The notes under the pieces are model-generated. The model searched no databases. It had not been told where the DNA came from and was given only the letters and a program-made list of their open reading frames with translations. Below are positions 42,501 to 52,990 of a stretch of DNA of 64,000 bases, in pieces. The position numbers and the translations under genes were made by a program. Source of the DNA: Pohlia nutans. Lineage: Eukaryota; Streptophyta; Bryopsida; Bryales; Mniaceae. Position 1 is the stretch's first letter, and the number at the start of each line of letters is the position of its first letter. Where the stretch lies: positions 9,320,501 through 9,384,500 of the forward strand of contig CM040107.1 in the NCBI GenBank assembly GCA_022496805.1, in the 5' to 3' direction.

Positions 42501-44069
42501 GGTTCTTCCCTCTCCTTCCTGCATTCCTCCCGAACGTTGCTCTTGTCTAGTTGAAGTGTCTTTGGTAACTCCCTTCTATCCGGTTGAGCCATCTTCCTCT
42601 CTTCCGGTTGCAGCGAAGGTCCGGGCCGGCTAGTCCCCGCTTCTCCTCCCGGATGTGCTGTCTTCTGCTTGGCTGAGCTCCTCACCCCTGGAATAGGAGG
42701 AATCTCTAAACTCTTCTTCTCCTCCACCGTGATGCACCCGTTCTTCTCGTACAGGTGGTTGAGAAACAAAGCCAGCGCACATCCTTTCTTGTTCCCGGGA
42801 TTCCGGGCCATCTTCTGGGTGTTCCGGTGCACCAAATACGCCCAGTTGATTTGCTTCCGGCGGAGTAGCGCGGATAGGATGCCTGTCGCGAGTGTAACCG
42901 TGAGGGCCGTTGGCTTCTCCGGGTTGAGGATGGGCACTATGTACTCGAGTAGCCGTTGCTTCCGGGGATTCTTGCAATGCGCCACCTTGAATCCGTCGTG
43001 ATCCGAGAGGTAGCTGAACCGCTCCTTCATCCAATCCGTGTCCCCCTTGCTGCCCGCTTCCAAGTCCTCGCTCGTATCCGGGAAGTCGTATACGGCGCGC
43101 CAATGCTCCCGGGTCCAATTCTCGTACTTCGCCTGGATGGTCGACCGGGAGGCAGACTCCATAGCTTCGCCCTCAATTTCTGCCAACATCTTGGCGTCCT
43201 CCATATCCCACACCTTGCCAAACAATCCCAAACACCCGATTGTCTTGAGGTCTTTGAGCAGGTCCCCGAAGTCCCCCGAGTGTTGCGAAATATTCGGAAT
43301 TATCCTCTTCTCCAGGATTTTGGACCCGGTCTCCCTGCGCGCCATAGCTGCTGCCTCCGCGTGCGCTTCTCTACTCCTCCATGAGTGGCGTGTCTCTCTC
43401 TCCGGGTGCGCCCTCTCTCTCTCTCCCGTAAGTCGCGCGTTTCTCGCTCCGGATGCGCTCTTTCTCGCTCCCGTGAAGTGCCCCTGACCTCCTGTAGTCC
43501 TCGCGTCTCACTCCCCGGGTGCGCACTCACTTCCCTCCGTAAGCTCTGCCTAATTTCCTGGCGCTCACTCTCTGGGTGCTTGCCCTTCTCCAACTCCAAC
43601 TGCACACTGTTCTCTCTCTCCGGGCGCTCAATTTCCTTAGCTCCCGAGCGCTTAATTTCCTCAAATGCTGGTCGCTCACGACTTTCTCCCTCCGGACGCG
43701 CAATTGAAACCCTAACACTCTCCAGAAATGCAAAAGAGGGTGCGCGAGGAGGGCTGGAGGAACTGGAGAGAAATGAATAGTGAGCCGTCCAATTTAAGGC
43801 GGCGCAATTCAAAACCCCGGATCTTGGCCGGGTCCGTCAGGGGCCCGTCCTTCGACATCCGGTTTTCCATCCAGTTTCCCATCCGGGCCGCCGCCATTCC
43901 TAGTTCCGTAGCGATCACTTAAGCGCACAGAAGAGCACCACTCTCTCCAAATAAATAAAAAGGCCATCATGAACGCTACTTCTCCCACTTATAGCGGTTT
44001 GGGCTACCCCTTACTGCCCTACAAACCCTAACTGCTCATTTTTGAATAAAACGAGGTTCAACAAACGTA
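39541..44069 (-). mobile_element. Nested element family, copy B, 4.5 kb
   Basis: The CACTA transposase reading CPVCAPN breaks after 39540 and resumes as VVTRRSKALKKNVYLGHRR from about 44070, which fixes the insertion to within a few bases. The ends read TGTTCTCG...TTCAACA, so only a 4-bp TGTT/AACA inverted end is seen, and the flanks are compatible with an AA or short imperfect target duplication. There are no long terminal direct repeats. The minus strand carries one long protein gene (43345 to 40772). The 39.6-40.7 kb part is non-coding and pyrimidine-rich. The whole element is unusually rich in CCGG words. Superfamily unknown. Confidence 0.8.
40772..43345 (-). pseudogene. Unknown mobile-element protein with coiled coil
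   Basis: Several minus-strand frames appear to be one protein of about 800 residues. (1) 43345-42494: MARRETGSKILEKR start and W-rich blocks, then NPEKPTALTVTLATGILSAL and RKQINWAYLVHR, an all-helical domain reminiscent of plant 'putative transposon protein' (Transposase_32-like) families; this is a guess. (2) 42524-41757: a Pro/Glu/Arg-rich linker with near-repeats of the form SRPE..GP.QTR.QE.P. (3) 41775-41266, joined by a one-step frame change at VEDILLRP: a predicted coiled coil (EQLRRKSEYIEKMEAHIRTK). (4) 41190-40772: a basic, then acidic tail. Frame changes may be introns, programmed shifts or decay. No transposase, reverse transcriptase or integrase motif was seen. Confidence 0.5.
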
Positions 44070-45390
44070 GTCACTCGGCGTTCCAAAGCACTTAAGAAGA
44101 ATGTTTACCTTGGGCATAGACGGAATTTGCGAATGGTACACCAATGGAGGCGTCAAAGGTCCAATCTTGATGGACAAACTGACATGAGACCTCCACCACG
44201 AAGGATGAGCGGCAGAGAGCACCTCCGATATGCGAATGAGCGAGAAAAGTGGACAAGAGTGAACCGCACAAATGAAGGAGGGCAGACACCGAACCCTGTA
44301 CACAAACACGGAGTAAAGAGAAGATTGTGTCTCTTTTACCTTCCGTACTGAAAAGTAAGTGTATCCCCCTATGATGTATTCCACGACTGTATGCAGTGTT
44401 GTTTTGATGTGTGGAACATAATTTGTGATGGAGTGTAGTGATGTGACATGTGACATGAATATAATTTGTGACTAGTCGATGTCACTCTGCAGGATCTTCT
44501 AATTTGACATACATTGGATGTGATGCACTGTGAGAAAAACATTGTCGAGAACATTATGAAAACTATTTTTGGAGAGAAAGACAGCCTGGGTGCCCGTCTG
44601 GACATGAAGGAGGTCGGTATACGCAAATATCTATGGCCCGTACGAGGAGTGAAACCTGGCAGCGTCATATTACCTCGGTCATTGTACGTGCTAACGAAAG
44701 AGGAGCGGTAGGTGTTTGTAGACCAAGTGCGTTCCTTGAGGACACCCTCCCAATACGTGGGGCAGCTCAGGAAGCGTGTGAACATGGATGGGCAAATAAA
44801 AGGCCTAAAATCACACGACTACCATGTCCTCCTACAACAAGTGTTGCCCCTATGTGTGCGCACCACAATGGCAAAGGAAGCTCGGACAGCAATAATAATG
44901 TTGAGCCAGGTATTTCGGAGGATATGTGCAAAGTCCATTGACCCCAAGGCTGTAGAAGAGATGAGGTGCGAAGGAGCCATTGCTTTATGCATGTTGGAGG
45001 TCTTTCCACCGTCCTTCTTTGACATCATGACCCACTTGGTTATGCACCTTGTGGAGGAAGTGGAGATATGAGGACCCGTGCATACACGATGGATGTATCT
45101 CGTAGAAAGGTATTTGAAGACCTTCAAAGGGTATGTTCAAAACCGTGCTCGACCAAAAGGTTGCATGGCTGAAGGCTATGCTATTGTCGAGGCATTAGGA
45201 TTCTGCACCGAGTACATAGAAGAGTATACGACTACTACGCAAAGGGTGTGGGATGATAAAGAAGACCCTTCAATGTACGATAAGATCCTCTGAGGCAACG
45301 GACGTGCACGCCGATTGTCTTCGGACCTCCGAGGATGGATTCACGAGTTTCTGCTAAACAATGCGGTCCCATTAGAGGATTGGAGGAGGT
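44070..45390 (+). pseudogene. CACTA 2 TNP2 transposase, C-terminal part with intron
   Basis: It continues from the nested insertion: KKNVYLGHRR, then RPPPRRMSGREHLRYANE and KRRLCLFYLPY. An intron at 44355-44492 (GTAAGT...CTGCAG, phase 0) precedes LDVMHCEKNIVENIMKTIFG and GLKSHDYHVLLQQVLPLCV. PPSFFDIMTHLVMHLVEEVE, RWMYLVERYLKTFKGYVQNR and RVWDDKEDPSMYDKIL follow. The exon ends at a GTGAGT donor (about 45390), the position homologous to the donor in CACTA 1. Stops arise from Trp to TGA (44349), Arg to TGA (about 44505), a TAG at 44709 and TGA at 45071 and 45291. The protein family is clear. The gene is dead. Confidence 0.92.
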
Positions 45391-45789
45391 GAGTTCACAT
45401 CAGTAGGTCGGTACGCATTGTGGTCATGACTCTATCTATTGGGGTCTGCCTTCACAAACAACAATACTGTACGTTACGACTTAAAAAATGTTTGCAGAAT
45501 GCTTACCAGCATATGAAATATGACTGCTGCTAGTCATATTCCGACATTATCACTACAAGCGTACACAACGTGACTGTCAGAAGTGATGTCCATATATTAT
45601 GACTACCATTTCATGCAATGATTATGACTACCCCTAGTGATGTTCATACAATACGAGTAAAAGTGTATGCAAAATGACACCTGAGGTGGATTGTTCCAAG
45701 GTTCACGGTTACAGTTTGAATTGGAGAGAATCCAAAACACGTGCAAAATCTAGTGTTTGCCACTAAGAATCAAATCTGCCTATATAGGT
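45391..45789. other. Non-coding spacer or intron of CACTA 2
   Basis: Carries several ATGACTG/GACTACC subterminal-type words. No coding sequence. Confidence 0.45.
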
Positions 45790-46447
45790 CGCCTTCATGT
45801 ATGCATTTGGAAACCACATTCGTGTCCGTAGTGCAGAGGCACAATTGACAACCGCAGACTCGGAAGTAGCCGCAACCTTTCGACAACTATAACGCGCGGG
45901 TATGAAGGATACAAATCTTCGTGCCGCAGAGCTGGAGTACGTGGGATGGGTGGAGGAAATCCTGGCCGTGGACTATGGACACTTTGAAGTGGTTGTCCTC
46001 TTTTGCAACTAGATGGTAGCAAACATGAGAGGAGATGGCGCCACCATGAAGCGCGATGACTACGGATTCACTACGGTGAACTTCGGAAGATTGATCCCAT
46101 ACTCTGCACAGTCATTTGCCTTCCCCCTCCACATTGAACAAGTTCTCTTTGCTCCGGATGTGGCCAAACGTGGATGGGAAGTTGTGATGCGCAGAGAACC
46201 GAGAGGTGTTCGGTCATTCTCCAAACATCAGCTAACGGAGGAAGTTCAATCCATATCCTTGGGCAGAACATGTGATTTGCCAGGACTTGAAGCCACGGGC
46301 TTACATGAGGATAACATCCCGAAAACACCTATCATGGGTGGCGCAGTGGAAGTAGCGCCGGAGGTGGTTGCTAAAGCACTAGGACGCCTTAGACAGGACG
46401 ATCCACTAGTGGATGATTTAGAGTACTCTGACTCAGAGCAGGATTGA
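45790..46447 (+). pseudogene. CACTA 2 second protein, DUF4216-like
   Basis: The frame reads YAFGNHIRVRSAEAQ, then in another frame TNLRAAELEYVGWVEEILAV and VVVLFC, with a TAG at 46012-46014 where the paralogue has Trp (CDWVKAN). From there 144 codons are open: KRDDYGFTTVNFGRLIPYSA, SFAFPLHIEQVLF, and a variable acidic tail ending DDLEYSDSEQD. Block order matches CACTA 1 at 4935-5714. Function unknown; it is the usual companion gene of TNP2. Confidence 0.82.
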
Positions 46448-46496
46448 GTCCTCAACCATGACCCACATTTGTATGCAGACCATTGTTGTGGTATAT

Positions 46497-46531
<35 letters not shown>

Positions 46532-47462
46532 TTCACACGTACATTTGTAAATAGTCTCTTTTTTTCCTGATCACACGACAGACATGCATTTCATCATTCC
46601 TGTGTATCAGCACTATTCACACCCCATTTTTTTACTTCTCTTACATGCACATACAGATAAATAAATCCGGGAATAAGTACATGACATTTTAACGAAGAAC
46701 CCCCCCCCTCCCCACCCCCACCCTTCAAACTCTAAACCTTCGACCAAAAAATAAATAAAATTGGAATTTAAGTTTAAAAAATGAGAAAAAAAAATAACAA
46801 AAAAGAAAATGAAAAAGAAAATTTGAGAATCGAAATAGAAATTAAAATTAAAATTAAAATTAAACTTTGAATAAATGAAATAAAATAAAATAATGCGAGA
46901 CAAAACATAATATTAAAGAAAATATTTATATATATATATATATATGTATGTGAGTGTGTATTCTTCATGTACTAGAATAATATTAAAGTGCAATTCCCAG
47001 TTACCCTAGCCCAAATGGAAAACCACTCAAATTTGAATGCATATTTTCATAATTAAGTGATTTTGAACTAAACCTTAATACTACACAGTGATTGCCCGGG
47101 GCTAAATACACAGAAGCTGTCTTGGGCAGTGTGTATATTCTAGGGTTGCCCCCCCTCAAAAAAAAAAGATGACTACATTGAAAATGCGACTCTAACATGT
47201 GATCAAAGCGAATATATGACTGGCGAATATGACTGCGCGTTCCCTAGGTACGTTCTCATTTGTTCCCCACAAAGGTATACGGCCCTCCCATCTACTTTAT
47301 ATGGTACAACTGAAAAATATGACAAAAGAATATGACTCCGAGTCATGTTTTCGAATGAGGCCCTCATCGACAGATTTGGCATTGCAGAATATGACTGTTT
47401 GCAGTCGCCAGTCATCCTTAGTCAAATTTTCCCAGTCATAAAATACCCAATCTGTTGTAGTG
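46448..47462. other. Right subterminal region of CACTA 2 with microsatellites
   Basis: Holds an (AT)n run at about 46500-46528, a second near 46926-46946, a C-rich run near 46702-46725 and an AT-rich block. CAGTCAT/ATGACTG subterminal words are concentrated at 47215-47445. Confidence 0.6.
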
Positions 47463-47463
47463 G

Positions 47464-47784
47464 ATCGGTAATAAGTTTGTCTTCTACGTCGACCACCTAG
47501 CGCTCCAGTACCTAATTAACAAACCATACGTATCGGGTCGACTGGCACGCTGGCTATTAGTTTTTCTTGAATTTGACTTCACACTGGTTTATAAACCAGG
47601 AAAAACGCATGGAGTAGCCGACGCATTATTAAGAAATGAACGGGCCGAGCGAGCTATAGGCATACCCAACCAGACAGTCGACGCGCAGCTCTTTTCCACT
47701 AAACCCGACTGGCTACACCTGATAGTCAATATATGGGCCACAGCGTCATTCTCTAGTTCTCAAGATAAAGGGGGATGGTATTAG
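47464..47784 (+). pseudogene. Ty3/gypsy reverse-transcriptase RNase H fragment
   Basis: From 47470 an open frame reads NKFVFYVDHLALQYLINKPY, SGRLARWLLVFLEFDFTLVY and KPGKTHGVADALLRN. This is the end of the RNase H domain of plant Ty3/gypsy polyproteins, including the H.AL.YL block and the GK.H..ADALSR motif. It continues to a stop at 47784, with the last codons already antisense to the downstream methyltransferase fragment. The part 5' of NKF is missing because CACTA 2 ends there, so the CACTA probably inserted into a gypsy element. No integrase or LTR was found. Confidence 0.85.
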
Positions 47785-48110
47785 CTTTTGTGTAGTCAAT
47801 GACGAAGCCATCCTTCTCCGCAATGGAATTAAAGGTCTCGATGGTAGCATCCATGTACTCCTAGGATCAAAGTTCAAGCGATTAGAATAAGTGTTAAGAA
47901 CACTTAATAAATAATGCAAACAGTACTCACCGTTGCATACCAACATGCTTTGTCTAACGAGAGACTCAAGATTTCCTTGCTCGTGTTTGTGGGAAACTTT
48001 CGTGCTTCGCATGTCTGTGCCGAATTGTTCCACCAAACCAACCACGTAATCTTTCTATCCGGGCTGGCCTTAGCAGTTCTAAGTTGTTGGAGCCGTTTAA
48101 GGGTGAGCTC
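47785..48110 (-). pseudogene. Second copy of the ParB-like/methyltransferase gene, middle exons only
   Basis: Minus-strand exons read ELTLKRLQQLRTAKASPDRK and WLVWWNNSAQTCEARKFPTN with TSKEIL, ending at a GTGAGT donor (about 47929). The next exon has YMDATIETFNSIAEKDGFVI. They are paralogous to 51798-51580 and 51498-51275 of the fuller copy upstream, with the same exon border. This copy lacks the two stop codons (V**LMWW) seen in the other copy, so it is less decayed here. It is cut off at the gypsy fragment on one side and fades into unrelated sequence beyond 48110. Confidence 0.7.
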
Positions 48111-48651
48111 AATCGTGATGAAGGTGAATGTTGTAGAAAGTATAAATTAGTTCGTGAATGCAGCAAGGACAACAAAAGATAGTGACGTGAATAAAGAATG
48201 TTGGTATGAGAACATAAGTGTAGTGGCTTATAGTCTTACTACCTATCATAAAATAACATAGAAATGCAAAATACAGTACACTACAAGGAATTAACACAGG
48301 AGTCCTCATGTATAAAAGATGATGTTCTTGAAAATGAGCTAGAACTATGGGTGCGAAAAGACTTCGCAGCCTCTACGTTCATGAACTGTGAAACGCCCGT
48401 ATCAACTACTACCTAGGTCATGTCCCGTCATCTTGGCTATTCTCTACGAATGCCCTAGCTAGTGGCTCCACGTACACCGGGAGCTCAAACGGTTTCAAGG
48501 GGCTTGGAAAGAAACTCCAGGCAGCAAAAAATGGCTTGTGTCAAGGAGGGCTCAGTCCAATTGAGTAGCTATAACACATATGGAGAACATTAGTACATTC
48601 AGTTGCATGAAATCAGTTTAGAGTCATGGAGCTAGGGAATTTGAAACAAAC
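48111..48651. other. Junction region between the two methyltransferase copies
   Basis: A CACTACAAGGAATTAACAC word at 48279 resembles a CACTA left end of the Pack-CACTA type, but no partner was found. A minus-strand stretch (about 48560-48410) reads FAAWSFFPSPLKPFELPVYV in an open frame but has no assigned family. Confidence 0.35.
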
Positions 48652-51600
48652 TTACTTTCTTTGACGTCTTCTCTTGGCCTGCGTTGGTACGATCTCTATG
48701 TTGTTTGGGTCCTGAGAACGCTTCGATCTGGAAGGCTGTGGCAATGGAGGAGTAGCCTTCGGACGTGCCAAAGGAGCGATGAGTGCATCAAAGATGGCTA
48801 TGTCCTCTAAAGCCACAATGTGGCGATTGACATTCTTGCAAGGATGAATGGAAGCGCCTGGAATACACATACAATGTTTATGAAAAAAAGTACTCAAAAT
48901 AGATAGATAGAATTTCGTTGATTAAATGTAAAAACTTCAAAGCTAGTTTGGGTGGTAGGGATTCACCATTCATGGCGTGGCAGTCTAAAACAATGTCTCC
49001 TGGCTTCGAACAAGCCTCGATGATAACTTGCCAAAAGCCTTTGCTCTTCTCCCTGGGTCCACACCAGGGCTTGTAGCCGTTCATAGCTTGGTCAATCTTG
49101 GTGGTGTAGTTCTGCAGCCACTCGTCCGAATCAGGGTCCACTCCGAACTCGTTCATGGACGACACCGGATTGAATTGGAAGGTAGAACCCTCCCTCCTCA
49201 CCAAAAGGTAGGCACCGAATCTCAACGTCTGTAACATAACAAGACAATGAAAACTATAAACAAAGAAGCGAAGACGATTATATTGAGAGTGATGACAAAT
49301 GGACAAGTTGAGGTGAAGGTCTTATACAAACGTATCGTCAACCCCTGCTTATTTGGATGACACAAGTGCAAGTGATTCATGCAAACCCAGTTTTTCTGCT
49401 CTATGAACCCATAACTCTCCGCGTATTCGAGTATGGAAGACTTCACCACCATGTTGTAAGGGTGGATGACAACCATGGCCCCACTGTCATGAATGTGGTG
49501 ATCTGCGAAGTCAAAAATGGCATCTTAATTAGCAGGATCCAATCTTTTCCAACGAGGGATCTGGTTGGAACGGTCTGATACACTCAAGACGCGCAGAACC
49601 TCCGGGTAGTCCACCAACATGAGGTCAACGGTGGCTTTCGCATTGCGGCGACCTTTGAACACTCGATCCCAATCTCCACAATGCTGTATCAGAATTTAAG
49701 ATATGGAGGCAACTGCGTTAGAGGACTAGGGGATGATTTACACAAGGAATTTAAGGTAGATAAGACAAGAAAGCAATGTTGAGAGACTAGCAGTACCTTC
49801 TCCAAAAATGCCACGATGTCTTTGAAGGCAGGAAGTGGCGATTTGTCCTTCGGCAAGAGAGATGAAAAAGACAAATTCAGAAAGAATTCGTCGTTCGTTG
49901 AGTGAGAGGCTGATGCAACCTCATCAACATTGGGACCTTGCGGGAGTCGTTCTTGCGTGGAAGAGATGAGACTGAGGGACTTTCTCAGTCTTGGTAGCGT
50001 CTTTTGGTGCTCGATTGCTCTAAGCCTTATCAACTACCGTGGAATTGTTCGTATTGCCAACCTTGTTCTTTTCGGCCCGTTTCAATCTGGTCTTCTCATT
50101 CTTCGCTTGTTTCCTCACGGCTTCTTTAATCCATTTTGCTTCATCTTTAGCAAGCCGTTTCTCAATAAAGGCCGCCATCTGCTTCTTTTTGAGATCTTGG
50201 GCATGTATCTTTGCTATTGCTTTTGCTCTCGCAACCTCGTCCATCGAGCCGTCGGCACTGTTAAGGAGGATGATTTCCATCGCATTCTCTGCGTAGTCAA
50301 AAAGTGCCCGTTCCACGTCCAGTACGGCGTTGAGACCACACTCCAAGTACCACCCAGCGCTACGGAGATGAAACGATGTCCAAATCTTCATCTGGTGAGG
50401 GCTAAACATACAAGTGTCACTAACCAGATCACTCCATGTGGCCAAGAAAGGGGGTACAGCATCCTTGGTGATAGCTTTTTTTGGAACCAGCTCTCGCGTG
50501 GGTCACTCTTCATATATTTTGGGTACCACTTGCGGCAAGGGGGTATTTTTTGGGGGGCTATTTACCTCCTAGTTGAAATTAAAAGAACTCCTATGACTAC
50601 TTAATGGGAAAAAATGGCCTATATTATGGACTCTGTCATTTTTTATAAAACGGTGACCAATGCAATTTTTTATATGCTACCTTCCTTGTAAATTCTTAAA
50701 TATGACTTTAAAAATTGGAGAAAAATGGCCTCAAGAAAAGGACCAGAACTTAACCTTCTTTTATACATTCTGGAGAATGTGCGCAAAATACTTCAAAGTT
50801 GTTCCAATTTCAAAATCAATGCTATCGGTGTTCACTTTGATTTTCTTTTAAAGCATTACCTTACAGCTTCCGCCCTTTCCTACCGACTGTGCTCCAGCTG
50901 TTCTCCCCCCAAAACGGACTATACTTAGTTTAATACCTTGGATCCCATTCGCAATTCCCTAAATTACATGTACTAAGATTATAATGGACCAGAATTGTGG
51001 TGTACCTAAATTATTTATAATGGCCTGTACTCTTTCATTGCATTCTATCTTATTTGTAATTTTTTTTATAAATTCTTATAAATTTTACCTATGATGAATA
51101 AAACCCATGCTATTTTCTGCTGCACGTTGTTTGTAAAATGCAGTAAGTGACCCACCCGAGAACCAGCTCAAACACGAAGTACCTGCATAGAAAGAGGTAA
51201 TCAAATACATGAAATCAATGAAATAATGAACAATGAATTAAAGCGTGGAAATTGAGAGAGATTTAGTAACGAACCGGTATATGACACGATTGACCAAGAA
51301 GGTTGAATCAACGTGTTTGGTGAAGTCGTCGTCCATTTTGAAGCCGTTTCTCTTAAAGACATCTGGGAAGCCAATGTCCCATAGCTTCATTCTCCAATTT
51401 CCAACGTCAACGTCAAATTTATTCACTACCTCGTAATTAGTTACAAGCCCATCTTTGTCTGCGATGGTCTTGAACGCGTCAATGGCAGCGTCCATGAACT
51501 GCGGTGATCAAAGTGATAAGAGTTAGTTCAAAAGATATTGAATTTTGAAAATTAACAGCTAAAGGAAGAAAATATATACTCATCGCCACATACTAACGAG

Positions 51601-52990
51601 CCTTGTCTGGCCATTACTTAATATATCCTTGCTGGTTGTGGTGGGGAATTTTCTCGCAACCCGGGTTTGTTTTGAACTGTTCCACCACATCAACTACTAA
51701 ACCTTGCTATTCGAGGTTGCGTTAGAAGTTGCAATGGCTTGCAACTTGCCAAGTTGCATGTCTGGTTTGAGAGAATTGCGAGCGTAGTGTTTTTCGATCT
51801 GCAGAATTCGCATTATTAGGTTTGATCATTGACCAAAGGAATGCGACAATGAAATAAATGACAAGTCAATACCTCGTGCAAAAATCTGTCTCTATGAAGA
51901 AGATTAGCAATTGCAATCATTTTGCGCAGCTTCAATTTCAACTTCTCCGTCTTGTCTTTGATGCTCTTCAACATAGCGTCCCTCATGCCATCCTCAGTGA
52001 TGTCTTCGTTGGGATTGTGCTGACAATAACTTCGAAGCTCGGCATCGCCAGCCTTTGCAATGTCATGCTGCACCGCATACGAAAGCCAATAAATGAATGA
52101 AATCAATATATAAAAATCAAATGAGAAGAATGATTCAAAGGTAAGAGGCGAATAGATTGACTCACACGAAATATGAGAGTTGTAAAAGTATCAGCTAGCA
52201 AACTGAACCAAGATTGAAGATGATAGCTCTTTATACGTTCGTACTCTGCAGGACCAATGATACCCTTCAACTGCTCGACTGTCATCATTCCGTACTTACG
52301 AACTTGATACAGATTGTGTATAAAGTTCGTTTTGACATGTGAGTTTCTTCGTTGACCTGCAACAAGAGAGAATAACATTTAAGAAATTGTTGTGAAGGAC
52401 AAACTGAGATAATGAAAAAGGACTAGTGTGACTTTAGAATATATGTATTTGTTGATCTCATGCATAACTTGTCTAACCTCCGCAATACAACCTTTCGTAT
52501 CCAAGACAATAGCGTCACCTAAATAATGTCATTTCACCTCTAATGAGTGGTCGCGAGAGATGGTTTTTGATCTAGGCCTGAAGACGGTGGTTGTCATCAC
52601 AGACACAGAACTTTGCATTGCTCAAATGTTGAAGGGACGGCTTGCTGCGCAAGAACTCCTCGAAACGAAGATCCGCAGCTTGCCAGTGCGCATTCCACGA
52701 TTGCTTTTTCGCGTTGGAGAAGGTATGGACAACGCCATGCTCGTTTGTCGTAGACACATAGAACACCACAGCTCCTTCGCGGTAAGTATGAACAAAGTCA
52801 GCTTCAAGTAGTGTGAAGTCACACGACAACGTCGATCTCACAATTGGCACAACGGTCATTCAACAAAGAGGAATCGTAATTCGGGAGTCCTTGATTGGCA
52901 GGAATTGTAACTGTTCAATCATGGTCACCAAATTGAGCGAAGCTGAACCGTGGTCAAATTTGTAGTAATCTAGTCTTTGCCGTCGCTATT
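48652..52990 (-). pseudogene. ParB-like plus amino-DNA-methyltransferase gene, multi-exon, decayed
   Basis: Exons inferred on the minus strand: 52990-52455, 52356-52168, 52067-51873, 51798-51580, 51498-51275, about 50540-49797, 49683-49332, 49228-48967, 48857-48652. Exon 1 has FCVCDDNHRLQA, a ParB-like D(G)NHR motif. Middle exons are helical and charged. Then VDLMLVDYPE resembles motif IV (DPPY-like) of beta-type N4/N6 methylases, and SGAMVVIHPY is the following strand. The last splice (AATG|GTGAAT...CCAG|GC) joins PGDIVLDCHAMN to GASIHPCKNVNRHIVALED: SAM motif I plus the acidic loop. The C-terminus is basic (AKRRRQRK), possibly nuclear. Stops: Trp to TAG after HRLQA, Trp to TGA in EVK*HYLGDA, V**LMWW, DPAN*DAI. 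Predicted role: methylating adenine-N6 or cytosine-N4 in DNA. Domain names are inferred from motifs only. Confidence 0.62.

Larger units (their letters stand above)
37960..47462 (+). mobile_element. CACTA (EnSpm) DNA transposon 2
   Basis: It contains a TNP2-type transposase (38212-45390, split by a nested element) and a DUF4216-like protein (about 45790-46447). ATGACTG/CAGTCAT words are scattered at 37995-38105 and 45510-47440 as subterminal repeats. The right end reads TCTGTTGTAGTG at 47451-47462 and is followed by GAT and a gypsy coding sequence. The left end was not found: no CACTACAACAGA-like sequence was seen at the expected place, so it is lost or diverged and the left coordinate is approximate. 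Confidence 0.75.

Noticed and set aside
41509..43487. Long plus-strand ORFs in the nested element
   Set aside because: They overlap the minus-strand protein whose blocks are shared by both copies. The plus-strand translations are Pro/Ser/Leu-rich shadows.
39541..44069. LTR retrotransposon interpretation of the nested element
   Set aside because: The TGTT...AACA ends fit, but no direct repeat of the first or last 150 bp was found at the opposite end, and no pol motifs are present.
45550..45562. CACTACAAGCG as the end of a CACTA element
   Set aside because: It lies within the subterminal repeats of CACTA 2, has no partner, and is followed by DNA continuous with that element.
47914..50604. Plus-strand ORFs across the methyltransferase region
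   Set aside because: They are antisense to exons with clear motifs and consistent splice sites on the minus strand.
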